DNA of 64,000 nucleotides, taken from Pseudomonas simiae (GTDB lineage Bacteria > Pseudomonadota > Gammaproteobacteria > Pseudomonadales > Pseudomonadaceae). Position 1 is the stretch's first letter, and every line of letters begins with the position of its first letter. The stretch spans positions 275,718 through 339,717 of the forward strand of contig NZ_FOKB01000005.1 in assembly GCF_900111895.1 (NCBI RefSeq), given 5' to 3'. This document shows positions 17,809 through 26,403 of this stretch, piece after piece. The position numbers and the translations under genes are program-made. The notes beneath the pieces are model-generated. The model saw only the letters and a program-made list of their open reading frames with translations, was not told the DNA's origin and searched no databases.

Positions 17809-19119
17809 ATGTCACAGAGCGCCACGACCCCACTGGCCACCGATGACGATAAAAACGCCATCTACAAGCGCATCACCCTGCGCCTGATCCCCTTCATTTT
17901 CATCTGCTATCTGTTCAACTACCTTGACCGGGTAAACGTTGGCTTTGCCAAATTGCAGATGCTCGATGCGTTGAAATTCAGCGAAACCGTGTACGGCCTC
18001 GGCGCCGGGATCTTCTTCATCGGCTACGTGCTGTGCGGCGTACCGAGCAACCTGGCGTTGACCAAATTCGGTCCACGGCGCTGGATTGCGTTGATGATGA
18101 TCGTCTGGGGCACACTCTCCACCTGCCTGCTGTTCGTCACCACCCCGACGCACTTCTACACCTTGCGTCTGTTTACCGGTGCCGCGGAAGCGGGCTTCTT
18201 CCCCGGCGTGGTGCTGTACCTCTCGCAATGGTTCCCGACCTTCCGCCGTGGGCGGATCATGGCGCTGTTCATGTCGGCGATCCCGGTCTCGGGTTTGCTT
18301 GGCAGCCCGTTCTCCGGCTGGATCCTCAACCATTTTGCCGCCGGCCAAGGTGGCCTCGCGGGCTGGCAGTGGATGTTCCTGCTGCAAGGCATCCCCACCG
18401 TCGTGCTGGGCGCCCTCGCCTACTTCCTGCTCAGCGACAGCTTCGCCAACGCCAAGTGGCTTAAGCCCCACGAACGCGCCGTGCTGGAGGCCGACCAGGC
18501 GACTGATTTGGCCAACAAGCCCAAGACAACCACGGACTCCCTGGCCGAAGTGTTCAAGAACCCGGCCATCTGGGCATTCGGCCTGATCTACTTCTGCATC
18601 CAGAGCGGCGTGTATGCCATCAACTTCTGGTTGCCGTCGATCATCAAGAACCTGGGGTTCAGCGATAACCTGGTGATCGGCTGGCTGAGTGCGATCCCGT
18701 ACTTGCTGGCAGCCGTGTTCATGTTGCTGGTGGGTCGCTCCGCCGACTTGCGCAAGGAGCGTCGCTGGCACTTGGTGGTGCCGATGCTGATGGGGGCTAT
18801 CGGCCTGGTGATCGCGGTGAACTTCGCCACCACCCCGGCCATCGCAATCCTCGGCCTGACCATTGCCACCATGGGCGCCCTCACCGGTCTGCCGATGTTC
18901 TGGCCGGTGCCTACCGCCATGCTCAGTGCAGGCGCGGCGGCAGGCGGCCTGGCGTTGATCAACTCCATGGGCCAGATGGCCGGCTTCCTCAGCCCGTATA
19001 TCGTCGGGTTCGTGAAGGATGCCACCGGGTCAACGGATATGGCGCTGTACCTGCTGGCGGCGGTGATCGTGGCCGGCAGCGTGTTGGCGTTGCGGATGAC
19101 GCGTACCCTGAAGGCATAA
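17809..19119 (+). CDS. MFS transporter, anion:cation symporter family
   Basis: 436 residues and 12 predicted helices. NYLDRVNVGFAKLQM in helix 1 and the loop YLSQWFPTFRRGRIMALFM are typical of the ACS family (glucarate, tartrate, phthalate and similar organic anion importers). It is divergent from cdaR and glycerate kinase, so its substrate is probably a sugar diacid, tartrate or glycerate-yielding acid. The ribosome binding site AAAGAGAGA precedes ATG 17809. The exact anion cannot be read from the sequence. Confidence 0.92.
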   Translation: MSQSATTPLATDDDKNAIYKRITLRLIPFIFICYLFNYLDRVNVGFAKLQMLDALKFSETVYGLGAGIFFIGYVLCGVPSNLALTKFGPRRWIALMMIVWGTLSTCLLFVTTPTHFYTLRLFTGAAEAGFFPGVVLYLSQWFPTFRRGRIMALFMSAIPVSGLLGSPFSGWILNHFAAGQGGLAGWQWMFLLQGIPTVVLGALAYFLLSDSFANAKWLKPHERAVLEADQATDLANKPKTTTDSLAEVFKNPAIWAFGLIYFCIQSGVYAINFWLPSIIKNLGFSDNLVIGWLSAIPYLLAAVFMLLVGRSADLRKERRWHLVVPMLMGAIGLVIAVNFATTPAIAILGLTIATMGALTGLPMFWPVPTAMLSAGAAAGGLALINSMGQMAGFLSPYIVGFVKDATGSTDMALYLLAAVIVAGSVLALRMTRTLKA

Positions 19120-19123
19120 GCCT

Positions 19124-19149
19124 GTGAGAGCCGGCTTGCCGGCTCTCAC
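19124..19149. terminator. Perfect 12-bp hairpin between convergent genes
   Basis: GTGAGAGCCGGC, loop TT, GCCGGCTCTCAC. It lies between the permease stop and the SDR stop. No T tract follows on either strand, so it may be a REP-like palindrome that also ends transcription. Confidence 0.5.
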
Positions 19150-19154
19150 GCACG

Positions 19155-19859
19155 TCAGAGCAGACCGCCGCCGTCGATATCGATCACGGCGCCGGTCATA
19201 AAACCATTTTCCATCGCCAGCACATACCCCGCCGCGACCTCCTCCGCCTGCCCCACTCGCCCCACCGGCAGCGCGCCACCGGCCTTGGCGAACATCGCCA
19301 AGCGCTGATCTTCGGAGAGCCCCGCATAGGCCGGTGTATCAATCACCCCTGGGCTGATCGCATTGACCCGGCGCGGCGCCAGCTCCTTGGCCAACTGCTT
19401 GACCAATGCTTCGGTCGCGGCGTTGATGCCGGTCTTGATGAATTGCCCTGCAACCGATTTACGCCCCAATTGCCCGGACGTGAGGCTGATGCTGCCGTGC
19501 TCGTTCAAAAAAGGCAGCGCCTGTTGGATCGCCCGCAGTGAGCCCCAGAGTTTTACATTGAAGTTTTCCTGGGCTTCGATCAGGTCGGTTTCGCCCAAGG
19601 TTTTGGCCCGCACACTCGGCCCCGAGGTGTAGACCAAGTGATCAAAACGCCCCACCGCTTCGAACAGGCGTTGCAGCGAGGCCGCGTCGGTGACGTCAAC
19701 GGGTTCGCTGCGCAGGCCGTTTTCGACGCCGGACACCAGGCGCCGCCCGGCCAGCACCACCTGCGCACCTCGTGCGGCGGCGGCCTGGGCCACGGCTGCA
19801 CCGATTCCGCTGCTGCCACCGATCACGATGACGGTTTTGCCGTTGAGGGAAGAGGTCAT
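19155..19859 (-). CDS. SDR-family oxidoreductase with atypical active site
   Basis: 234 residues. The Rossmann motif GGSSGIGAAVA and the NAISPGVIDTP region mark a short-chain dehydrogenase/reductase, and RR after strand 2 suggests NADP(H). The usual Tyr-x-x-x-Lys pair is not seen: counting back from ELAPRRVNAISPG, the two positions read Lys and Asn (GQFIKTGINAATEAL), while the serine (SLTSG) remains. It may have altered catalysis or be a divergent branch. It is divergent from a LysR-type gene 100 bp away, which probably regulates it. Confidence 0.88.
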   Translation of the reverse strand: MTSSLNGKTVIVIGGSSGIGAAVAQAAAARGAQVVLAGRRLVSGVENGLRSEPVDVTDAASLQRLFEAVGRFDHLVYTSGPSVRAKTLGETDLIEAQENFNVKLWGSLRAIQQALPFLNEHGSISLTSGQLGRKSVAGQFIKTGINAATEALVKQLAKELAPRRVNAISPGVIDTPAYAGLSEDQRLAMFAKAGGALPVGRVGQAEEVAAGYVLAMENGFMTGAVIDIDGGGLL

Positions 19860-19959
19860 GGGAAAATTCCTGATTGAGAAAGTGAGCGTTTATCTTCCCA
19901 GCTTGGCAATCCGCGAAAAATCCCGGTAAAAGGACAAGATCTTTAAAGGATTTTTACAA

Positions 19960-20862
19960 ATGAGTTCGATCCTCGACCTTGAAGTCTTCGTGCGAACCGC
20001 CGATACCGGCAGCTTGTCTGCCGCTGCCCGTGGCCTGGGTTTGACCCCGGCGGCGGCGAGCATCGCCCTCAAGCGCCTGGAAACCCGCCTGGGTATCCGC
20101 TTGCTGGCACGCTCCACGCGCAGCATGCGCCTGACCGAGGAAGGCCGGCGTTACCTCGACAGCGTACGCGTGGCACTGGCGGCGTTGTCCGAAGGTGAGC
20201 AAGCGCTCAAGCAACAAAGCCAGGGGTTGAGTGGGTTGCTTCAATTGGCCGCGCCGTCGGATTTCGGGCGCAATGTGGTGCTGGGCTGGCTGGATGAGTT
20301 CAAGGCCGAGCACCCCAATATCCGCCTGCAATTGATGCTGAACGACAGTAACGCCGACCTGTTCCGCGAAACCGTCGACATCGCCCTGCGCTTTGGAGTG
20401 CCCCAGGACTCCAGCCTGGTTGCATTGCCGATCGCGCCTGATCACCACCGCGTCGCCTGCGCCAGCCCCGACTACCTGGCCCGTCATGGGACGCCGCGCG
20501 AACCGATGGAACTGTCCCGACATACCGCGCTGCGGTACATGCGCCAGGGCCAAGTGAGCAAGACTTGGCGGTTTCGTCAGGCTGATCAGCTACAGGAGGT
20601 TGAAGTGACGGGGGATTTCCTCAGCAATGACGGAGAAATCGTCCGGCGTTGGGCGCTTGGCGGGCACGGTATCGCCTACAAGGCCAGGCTCGACGTGATC
20701 GGCGATATCGCCGCCGGCCGACTGGTCGCGCTGTTAGAGGATTGGCAAGGAGAGCCTGCCCCTTTCAACCTGATGTGCCCTCACCGCCTGCAGGTGTCGG
20801 AACGGGTGAAGGTGCTGCATCGCTTTTTACAGCAGCGCTGCCAGACACTGCTGAGCACATGA
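19960..20862 (+). CDS. LysR-type transcriptional regulator
   Basis: 300 residues. The N-terminal winged helix-turn-helix (SSILDLEVFVRTADTGSLSA, RLETRLGIRLLARSTRSMRL) belongs to the CrgA/AaeR-like branch, followed by a substrate-binding domain. It is divergent from the SDR gene with 100 bp between starts, the usual arrangement for a LysR regulator controlling its neighbour and itself. The start ATG 19960 follows AAAGGATTTTTACAA. The effector is unknown. Confidence 0.92.
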   Translation: MSSILDLEVFVRTADTGSLSAAARGLGLTPAAASIALKRLETRLGIRLLARSTRSMRLTEEGRRYLDSVRVALAALSEGEQALKQQSQGLSGLLQLAAPSDFGRNVVLGWLDEFKAEHPNIRLQLMLNDSNADLFRETVDIALRFGVPQDSSLVALPIAPDHHRVACASPDYLARHGTPREPMELSRHTALRYMRQGQVSKTWRFRQADQLQEVEVTGDFLSNDGEIVRRWALGGHGIAYKARLDVIGDIAAGRLVALLEDWQGEPAPFNLMCPHRLQVSERVKVLHRFLQQRCQTLLST

Positions 20863-20941
20863 AGAAACCCGCGCAGGGCTTGTCCCAGAGCCTCTGAGTC
20901 TGGTATTGCATGGGTACATTTCCCGCCTTGAGGAGTTATCC

Positions 20942-21952
20942 ATGATTTACCGCACATTGGGCCAGTCCGGTTTGAAGGTCAGCGCCTTGACCCTGGGCAC
21001 CATGATGTTTGGCGAACAGACCAACACCGAGGACTCGCTGCGCATCATCGACAAGGCCTGGGATCAGGGCATCAATTTCATCGACACGGCGGACGTCTAC
21101 ACCGGGGGGCGCTCCGAGGAAATCGTCGGCGAAGCCATTGTGCGTAATCGCCAGGATTGGGTGGTGGCCTCCAAGGTCGGCATCGGCCCGGTGGACGGTT
21201 TGCCCAACCGCAGCGGCTTGAGCCGCAAGCGCATTTTCAACGCACTGGAAGCCAGCCTGACCCGCCTGGACACCGATTACCTGGACATCTACTACCTGCA
21301 CCGTGAAGACCACAACACCCCCCTGGAAGTGACGGTGTCGGCGATTGGCGACCTGATCCGCCAGGGCAAGATCCGCTACTGGGGCCTGTCCAACTATCGC
21401 GGTTGGCGCATTGCCGAGGTGATTCGCGTTGCCGAGCGCCTGGGCGTCGACAAGCCGGTCATCAGCCAGCCTTTGTACAACATCGTCAACCGCCAGGCCG
21501 AGGTGGAGCAGATCACCGCTGCAGCCGCCTACGGCCTGGGTGTGGTGCCCTATAGCCCGCTGGCTCGCGGTGTGCTTAGCGGTAAATACGCGCCCGACGT
21601 TACCCCCGAGGCCGGCAGCCGCGCGGCGCGCCAGGACAAACGCATCCTGGAAACCGAATGGCGTGTCGAATCGCTGCGCATCGCCCAGCAGATCCAGCAG
21701 TACACCCAAGGACGTGGCGTGGGGATCGTGGAGTTTGCGATTGCCTGGGTGTTGAACAACTCGGCGGTCAGCTCGGCGATTGTCGGGCCGCGTACGGAGG
21801 CGCAGTGGGATGCCTATATTGGCGCGCTTGAGGTGAAGATCAGCGCCGAAGATGAGGCGTTTATCGATTCGTTGGTGACGCCGGGGCATTCGTCGACGCC
21901 GGGGTTCAATGATGTGGGGCACTTCGTCTCCGGTCGCTTACCACGCGCATAA
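20942..21952 (+). CDS. Aldo/keto reductase
   Basis: 336 residues, an NADPH-dependent TIM-barrel reductase of the YajO/YghZ-like type. The tetrad is visible: Asp and Tyr in FIDTADVYTGGRSEE, Lys in VVASKVG and His in YYLHRED. The C-terminal VGPRTEAQWDAYI binds the nucleotide. I prefer ATG 20942 with GAGGAG 7 nt upstream to an upstream in-frame ATG at 20906. It could be co-transcribed with the upstream LysR gene but is separated by 79 bp. Physiological substrate unknown. Confidence 0.92.
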   Translation: MIYRTLGQSGLKVSALTLGTMMFGEQTNTEDSLRIIDKAWDQGINFIDTADVYTGGRSEEIVGEAIVRNRQDWVVASKVGIGPVDGLPNRSGLSRKRIFNALEASLTRLDTDYLDIYYLHREDHNTPLEVTVSAIGDLIRQGKIRYWGLSNYRGWRIAEVIRVAERLGVDKPVISQPLYNIVNRQAEVEQITAAAAYGLGVVPYSPLARGVLSGKYAPDVTPEAGSRAARQDKRILETEWRVESLRIAQQIQQYTQGRGVGIVEFAIAWVLNNSAVSSAIVGPRTEAQWDAYIGALEVKISAEDEAFIDSLVTPGHSSTPGFNDVGHFVSGRLPRA

Positions 21953-21963
21953 CCCCTCCACTC

Positions 21964-22064
21964 TGTAGGAGCGAGCCTGCTCGCGAAGAACCCAAGGACG
22001 CCGCAGGCTACCTGATAGCGCTGCGTGATCGTTGACGTTCTTCGCGAGCAAGCTCGCTCCTACA
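21964..22064. repeat. REPIN (two inverted REP sequences)
   Basis: Positions 21964-21991 (TGTAGGAGCGAGCCTGCTCG and on) and 22037-22064 (GTTCTTCGCGAGCAAGCTCG and on) are near-perfect inverted copies 45 bp apart. Each has the internal palindrome GAGC-GCTC typical of fluorescent Pseudomonas REPs. Paired REPs of this size are REPINs, non-autonomous elements mobilised by a RAYT transposase. No RAYT gene is in the window. Confidence 0.92.
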
Positions 22065-22175
22065 AGAGGCGGCGATAAAATTTCCTGAAAAACGCCCCAA
22101 AACAGCGCAACCCTCTCCCGCCAAAAGCTCCATAATCCCCTTATCTTTTGTATCAACGGTTTTCGCGAGGACAGA

Positions 22176-23057
22176 GTGTCTAAAGGAGTTGTTTTATCGG
22201 TCTTGGCCTCGGTGCTGTTTGCCGTGATGTATTACTTCACATCATTGCTCACGCCCTTGAGCGGCCTGGAGATTTTCGGCTGGCGCATGTTGCTGACCGT
22301 GCCGTGCATGACGGTGTTCATGATCGTCAGCGGCGAATGGCGGCGGGTGTGGGAGCTGCTGCAGCTGTTGGCGGCCAAGCCACGCTTGATTGCGGGTGTG
22401 TTGCTGTCCTCTGCCTTGTTGGGCGTGCAATTGTGGCTATTCATGTGGGCGCCGCTGAATGGGCGCAGCCTGGATGTGTCGGTGGGGTACTTCCTGCTGC
22501 CGCTGACCATGGTGCTGACCGGGCGCCTGGTGTGGGGCGAACAACTGTCCTACTTGCAACGGATTGCCGTGTTTTTTGCGGCCCTCGGGGTGCTCAACGA
22601 GCTGTATCAGGCCGGTGGGTTTTCCTGGGCAACGCTGGTGGTGATCATCGGCTACCCGGTGTATTTCATCGTGCGCAAGTACCTCAAGACCGACCATCTG
22701 GGTGGGCTCTGGCTGGATATGGCGCTGATGCTGCCGGTGGCCTGGTGGTTTGTGCAGAGTGGCGAGCAAGGCTTTGCGGTGATGGATGCCCACCCGAAAC
22801 TGTATGCGCTGATCCCGATGCTGGGCCTGATCAGCGCCTCGGCGCTGGTGAGCTATATCATCGCCAGCCGGTTGCTGGCGTTCAGCCTGTTCGGGTTGCT
22901 TAGCTATGTTGAGCCGGTCCTGCTGTTAGCCGTGGCGCTGATCTTGGGTGAAGGCATCAAGGGTGGCGAGTGGCTCACCTACATCCCGATCTGGTTGGCG
23001 GTAATGGTGCTGGTGTTTGAAGGCTTCAAGCACCTGGTGCATCAACGCAAAACCTGA
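22176..23057 (+). CDS. RarD-like EamA-family permease
   Basis: 293 residues and about 10 membrane helices. The order of motifs (KGVVLSVLASVLFAVMYYF, EIFGWRMLLTVPCM, PLNGRSLDVSVGYFLLPL, LLSYVEPVLLLAVALILGE) is that of RarD, a putative metabolite exporter of the drug/metabolite transporter superfamily. The start is GTG 22176 with GAGGACAGA upstream. It is a single-gene unit between the REPIN and a strong bidirectional terminator. The transported compound is unknown (RarD is linked to chloramphenicol sensitivity only by name). Confidence 0.88.
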   Translation: MSKGVVLSVLASVLFAVMYYFTSLLTPLSGLEIFGWRMLLTVPCMTVFMIVSGEWRRVWELLQLLAAKPRLIAGVLLSSALLGVQLWLFMWAPLNGRSLDVSVGYFLLPLTMVLTGRLVWGEQLSYLQRIAVFFAALGVLNELYQAGGFSWATLVVIIGYPVYFIVRKYLKTDHLGGLWLDMALMLPVAWWFVQSGEQGFAVMDAHPKLYALIPMLGLISASALVSYIIASRLLAFSLFGLLSYVEPVLLLAVALILGEGIKGGEWLTYIPIWLAVMVLVFEGFKHLVHQRKT

Positions 23058-23069
23058 TGCGCAGGCAAT

Positions 23070-23107
23070 AAAAAGCCCGGCCGGGGTCACCCTCGGCCGG
23101 GCTTTTT
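23070..23107. terminator. Bidirectional terminator
   Basis: AAAAAGCCCGGCCGGGG, loop TCA, CCCTCGGCCGGGCTTTTT. It serves the converging rarD-like and hpd genes. Confidence 0.9.
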
Positions 23108-23112
23108 GACGC

Positions 23113-24189
23113 TTAATCGGCGGTCAATACACCACGACGCACCTGGTCACGTTCGATGGACTCGAACAGCGCCTTGAAGTTGCCCTCGCCAAACCCATCG
23201 TCGCCCTTGCGCTGGATGAATTCGAAGAACACCGGGCCCATCAGGGTTTCCGAGAAGATCTGCAGCAGCAGGCGTTTGTCGCCTTCCACGGAAGATCCGT
23301 CCAGCAGGATACCGCGTGCCTGCAGTTGATCCACCGGCTCGCCGTGGTCAGGCAGGCGGCCTTCGAGCATTTCGTAATAAGTGTCTGGCGGCGCGGTCAT
23401 GAAGCGCATGCCGATTTTCTTCAACGCGTCCCAGGTCTTGACCAGATCGTCGGTGAGGAACGCCACGTGCTGGATGCCTTCGCCGTTGAACTGCATCAGG
23501 AACTCTTCGATCTGCCCCGCGCCCTTGGACGACTCTTCGTTCAGCGGGATGCGGATCATGCCGTCCGGCGCACTCATGGCCTTGGAAGTCAGGCCGGTGT
23601 ACTCGCCCTTGATATCGAAGTAACGCGCTTCACGGAAGTTGAACAATTTCTCGTAGAAGTTGGCCCAGTAGACCATGCGGCCGCGATAGACGTTGTGGGT
23701 CAGGTGGTCGATGACTTTGAGACCTGCACCGACCGGATTGCGCTCCACACCTTCGAGGTACACGAAGTCGATGTCGTAGATCGAGCTGCCTTCGCCGAAA
23801 CGGTCGATCAGGTACAACGGCGCGCCGCCGATGCCCTTGATCGCCGGCAGGTTCAATTCCATCGGCCCGGTGTCAATATGGATCGGCTGGGCGCCGAGTT
23901 CCAGGGCGCGGTTGTAGGCCTTTTGCGAGTCCTTCACGCGGAACGCCATGCCGCACACCGACGGGCCGTGTTCGGCCGCAAAGTAGGAGGCGATGCTGTT
24001 GGGCTCGTTGTTGAGGATCAGGTTGATCTCGCCCTGGCGATACAGGTGCACGTTCTTGGAACGGTGGGTCGCGACTTTGGTGAAGCCCATGATCTCGAAG
24101 ATCGGCTCCAGGGTGCCCGGCGTCGGCGACGCGAATTCGATGAATTCAAAGCCCATCAGGCCCATTGGGTTTTCGTATAGATCTGCCAT
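23113..24189 (-). CDS. hpd: 4-hydroxyphenylpyruvate dioxygenase
   Basis: 358 residues, the non-heme Fe(II) enzyme that converts 4-hydroxyphenylpyruvate to homogentisate in tyrosine catabolism. The iron ligands are His162 (KVIDHLTHNV), His241 (GIQHVAFLTDD) and Glu323 (VFFEFIQRKG), matching the known P. fluorescens enzyme after allowing for the initiator Met. Start MADLYENPMG with AGGTG upstream. It is a single gene, ending at a strong terminator. The 245-bp upstream region holds an inverted repeat that may serve an aromatic amino-acid regulator. Confidence 0.97.
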   Translation of the reverse strand: MADLYENPMGLMGFEFIEFASPTPGTLEPIFEIMGFTKVATHRSKNVHLYRQGEINLILNNEPNSIASYFAAEHGPSVCGMAFRVKDSQKAYNRALELGAQPIHIDTGPMELNLPAIKGIGGAPLYLIDRFGEGSSIYDIDFVYLEGVERNPVGAGLKVIDHLTHNVYRGRMVYWANFYEKLFNFREARYFDIKGEYTGLTSKAMSAPDGMIRIPLNEESSKGAGQIEEFLMQFNGEGIQHVAFLTDDLVKTWDALKKIGMRFMTAPPDTYYEMLEGRLPDHGEPVDQLQARGILLDGSSVEGDKRLLLQIFSETLMGPVFFEFIQRKGDDGFGEGNFKALFESIERDQVRRGVLTAD

Positions 24190-24356
24190 GGTGGCACCTC
24201 ATCATTCTTGTAATAGACACAGTATTAATGGCGAGCAAGGATGAGGTTGCAGGGTGGCGCACAGGAAAGGCCTCGCACGCTGCGGGCGAGGAAGTCACCA
24301 AAGATGAGGGGGGAGCCGAGTAGCTTCATGGGGTCATCAGTCTCTGACGGCTTAGG

Positions 24357-24372
24357 CTTGCGTGAGCGCAAG
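24357..24372. promoter_or_regulatory. Inverted repeat upstream of hpd
   Basis: CTTGCG-TGAG-CGCAAG, 168 bp before the hpd start and near the end of the EamA gene. It is a candidate operator only; it does not match the TyrR/PhhR box closely. Confidence 0.3.
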
Positions 24373-24434
24373 TCCATATTCTTGTATGCGTAAATCGATT
24401 CTACACAGCGTAACCGTATTTGTCCGTACTCTTA

Positions 24435-25358
24435 TCAAATCCCCATTGCCCTGGCGCGTGCAAGGGGTTTGTTGCAGAGGTAGATGCCCAGCAGGATCAC
24501 CGCCCCGCCGATCAGCATGGGCAGGCTCAACGGTTCATCCAGCAGCAAGGCGCCGCAGATCACCGCGGTGAGGGGGTTAAGCGCTATAAATACGCCGGAA
24601 CGTGTCGCGCCGATACGGCGGATGCCATCGTAATAGCCGATATAGGCCAGCGCCGAGCCAAGCACGCCGAGGTACGCCAGGCTCAGCCCCTGCGCAGTCT
24701 GCAGGCGACCCATTGCTTCAAGTGTAAAGCGGCCCATGATCAGCGTTGTGAGGGTGAGCATCAGGGTTCCCAGCAGTATCGACCAGGTGACCGTCTGCAG
24801 CGGCCCAAGGCTCTGGTTCAAGCCACGGGAACACAGTGAATAGATGCCCCACCCCACGACACACCCGAAGATGAGTAAATCCCCACGCCAGCTGCTGGTT
24901 GCTTCATTCAGCACGTGGGGATTGCGACTGACAATGACCACGGCGGCACCCGTCAGACACAGCAGGATCCCAGCGACGTTGCTGGCACCCAGGCGCTCCT
25001 TGAACAGCCAACGCGACGCCAGGCCGATCACCGCCGGGTTCAACGCCACGATCAATGAGGCTCGCGAAGCGTTGATGGACTGCAATCCGTAGAAGAAACA
25101 CAGGTTGTAGAAAAAAATCCCGAAGAAACCCAGCATCCCCAGTTGCAGTAACTGTCTGGGGCTTGGGCGGGCCAGTGGGATGCGTGCCAAGCCCAGGAAT
25201 CCCAGTAAGGCCAGGCTGGCCAGCGCGAACCGCAGGCTGGCCGCCAGCAAAGGGTCGACCGTCCCGCTCAGGTAGCGACCGGCCACGAAGGTGCCGCCCC
25301 AGATCATGGTGACAGCCGCCAACTTCATATAAGTGATGCGATCTGAGCTCGAATGCAC
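24435..25358 (-). CDS. EamA-family permease (drug/metabolite transporter)
   Basis: 307 residues and 10 predicted helices in two EamA repeats (MIWGGTFVAGRYLSGTVDP; LAYLGVLGSALAYIGYYDGI). It probably exports a small metabolite. The start is uncertain: GTG 25358 has AGGAG 11 nt upstream, while ATG 25328 and ATG 25415 have no ribosome site. It is divergent from a LysR-type gene that begins about 80 bp away, so it is the likely target of that regulator. Confidence 0.87.
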   Translation of the reverse strand: MHSSSDRITYMKLAAVTMIWGGTFVAGRYLSGTVDPLLAASLRFALASLALLGFLGLARIPLARPSPRQLLQLGMLGFFGIFFYNLCFFYGLQSINASRASLIVALNPAVIGLASRWLFKERLGASNVAGILLCLTGAAVVIVSRNPHVLNEATSSWRGDLLIFGCVVGWGIYSLCSRGLNQSLGPLQTVTWSILLGTLMLTLTTLIMGRFTLEAMGRLQTAQGLSLAYLGVLGSALAYIGYYDGIRRIGATRSGVFIALNPLTAVICGALLLDEPLSLPMLIGGAVILLGIYLCNKPLARARAMGI

Positions 25359-25421
25359 GGGATAGGGCTCTCCTGGCTTGAAGGTGCCTGCATTGTTCTG
25401 GTAATACAGTGTCATCGTAAA

Positions 25422-25437
25422 ATGAGTGATCACTCAT
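25422..25437. promoter_or_regulatory. 16-bp perfect palindrome overlapping the LysR start codon
   Basis: ATGAGTGATCACTCAT ends inside the ATG (25436) of the LysR-type gene and lies between it and the divergent EamA permease. It is a good candidate for an autoregulatory operator. The same bases encode a tiny frame (ATG 25422 to TGA 25439) whose stop overlaps the regulator start. Confidence 0.6.
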
Positions 25438-26305
25438 GACCCTGACTCAACTTGAAATCTTCTCGCTGGTGGCCGAGCTGCAAGGCTTCACCAGCGCAGC
25501 CCATCGCCTCGGCATCAGCCAGTCGGCAGTGTCCCACGCGATCAAAGGCCTGGAACAGGAACTGGGGGTGGCGTTGTTCAGGCGCCACCAGGCCCAGGTC
25601 GAGCTGAGCGATATCGGCGCGCAGTTGCTGGGACGCGCTCGGGCGATGCTAGGCCTGGCAAACACCTTGCAACAGGAGGCCGCGGACGCCCGGGGCATGA
25701 AACGCGGGACACTGCGCATCGGCTCATTCGGCCCCACCTCCTCGACTTACTTGCTGCCGAAGATTCTCAACCGGTTCCGCGTGGCGTATCCGGGCATTGA
25801 GGTGCACGTGGATGAAGGGCCGGACAGACAAGTCATCCAATGGCTCGATGAACGCCGGGTTGATATTGGCTTTGTGGTGCTGGACCAGGAACGCTTCGAC
25901 ACTTTCCCACTGTTCGAGGACCAGATGGTGGCGCTGCTGCCGGCCGGTCACACGCTGGCTGGGCGCGAACACGTGAGCCTCAAGGACTTGTGCAACGACC
26001 CTTTCGCGCTGACCGAGGCTGGGTCAACTGAATTAGTGGTGCGCTTGTTCAACGAGGCGCGGCTGACCCCGAATGTGCGTTATCGCTGCTCGCAACTGCT
26101 GAGCACCTTGGAAACCGTCAGCCGGGGTGATGCGGTAAGCGTCGTGGCGCAGGCCTCGTTGCCGGCCGGCCATGATCCTCGCTACGTACAGCGCGTATTA
26201 TCCCCGCGTGTGCCGCGCCAGGTTGGCCTCGCCGTACTGGACCGGCGTCAGTCTTCCCCGGCGACGCTCGCTTTTATCCGTATTGCCCAAGGTCTAGCGT
26301 TGTAG
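25436..26305 (+). CDS. LysR-type transcriptional regulator
   Basis: 289 residues. N-terminal helix-turn-helix MTLTQLEIFSLVAELQGF and HRLGISQSAVSHAIKGLE, followed by a LysR substrate domain (LRIGSFGPTSSTYLLPKIL). It is divergent from the EamA permease. The start ATG 25436 has no good Shine-Dalgarno sequence and sits at the edge of a perfect palindrome, so translation may be coupled to the tiny upstream frame or be leaderless. Conserved start MTLTQLEIF supports the choice. Effector unknown. Confidence 0.92.
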   Translation: MTLTQLEIFSLVAELQGFTSAAHRLGISQSAVSHAIKGLEQELGVALFRRHQAQVELSDIGAQLLGRARAMLGLANTLQQEAADARGMKRGTLRIGSFGPTSSTYLLPKILNRFRVAYPGIEVHVDEGPDRQVIQWLDERRVDIGFVVLDQERFDTFPLFEDQMVALLPAGHTLAGREHVSLKDLCNDPFALTEAGSTELVVRLFNEARLTPNVRYRCSQLLSTLETVSRGDAVSVVAQASLPAGHDPRYVQRVLSPRVPRQVGLAVLDRRQSSPATLAFIRIAQGLAL

Positions 26306-26403
26306 CGACGCATACTGGCCAAATGGTTAGGTACCGCGAGCTTATTTCGGTCGGGCCATCTATCATCGACTGAATCTGATTCCTGCAACAGGCCGTTCAC
26401 CCC

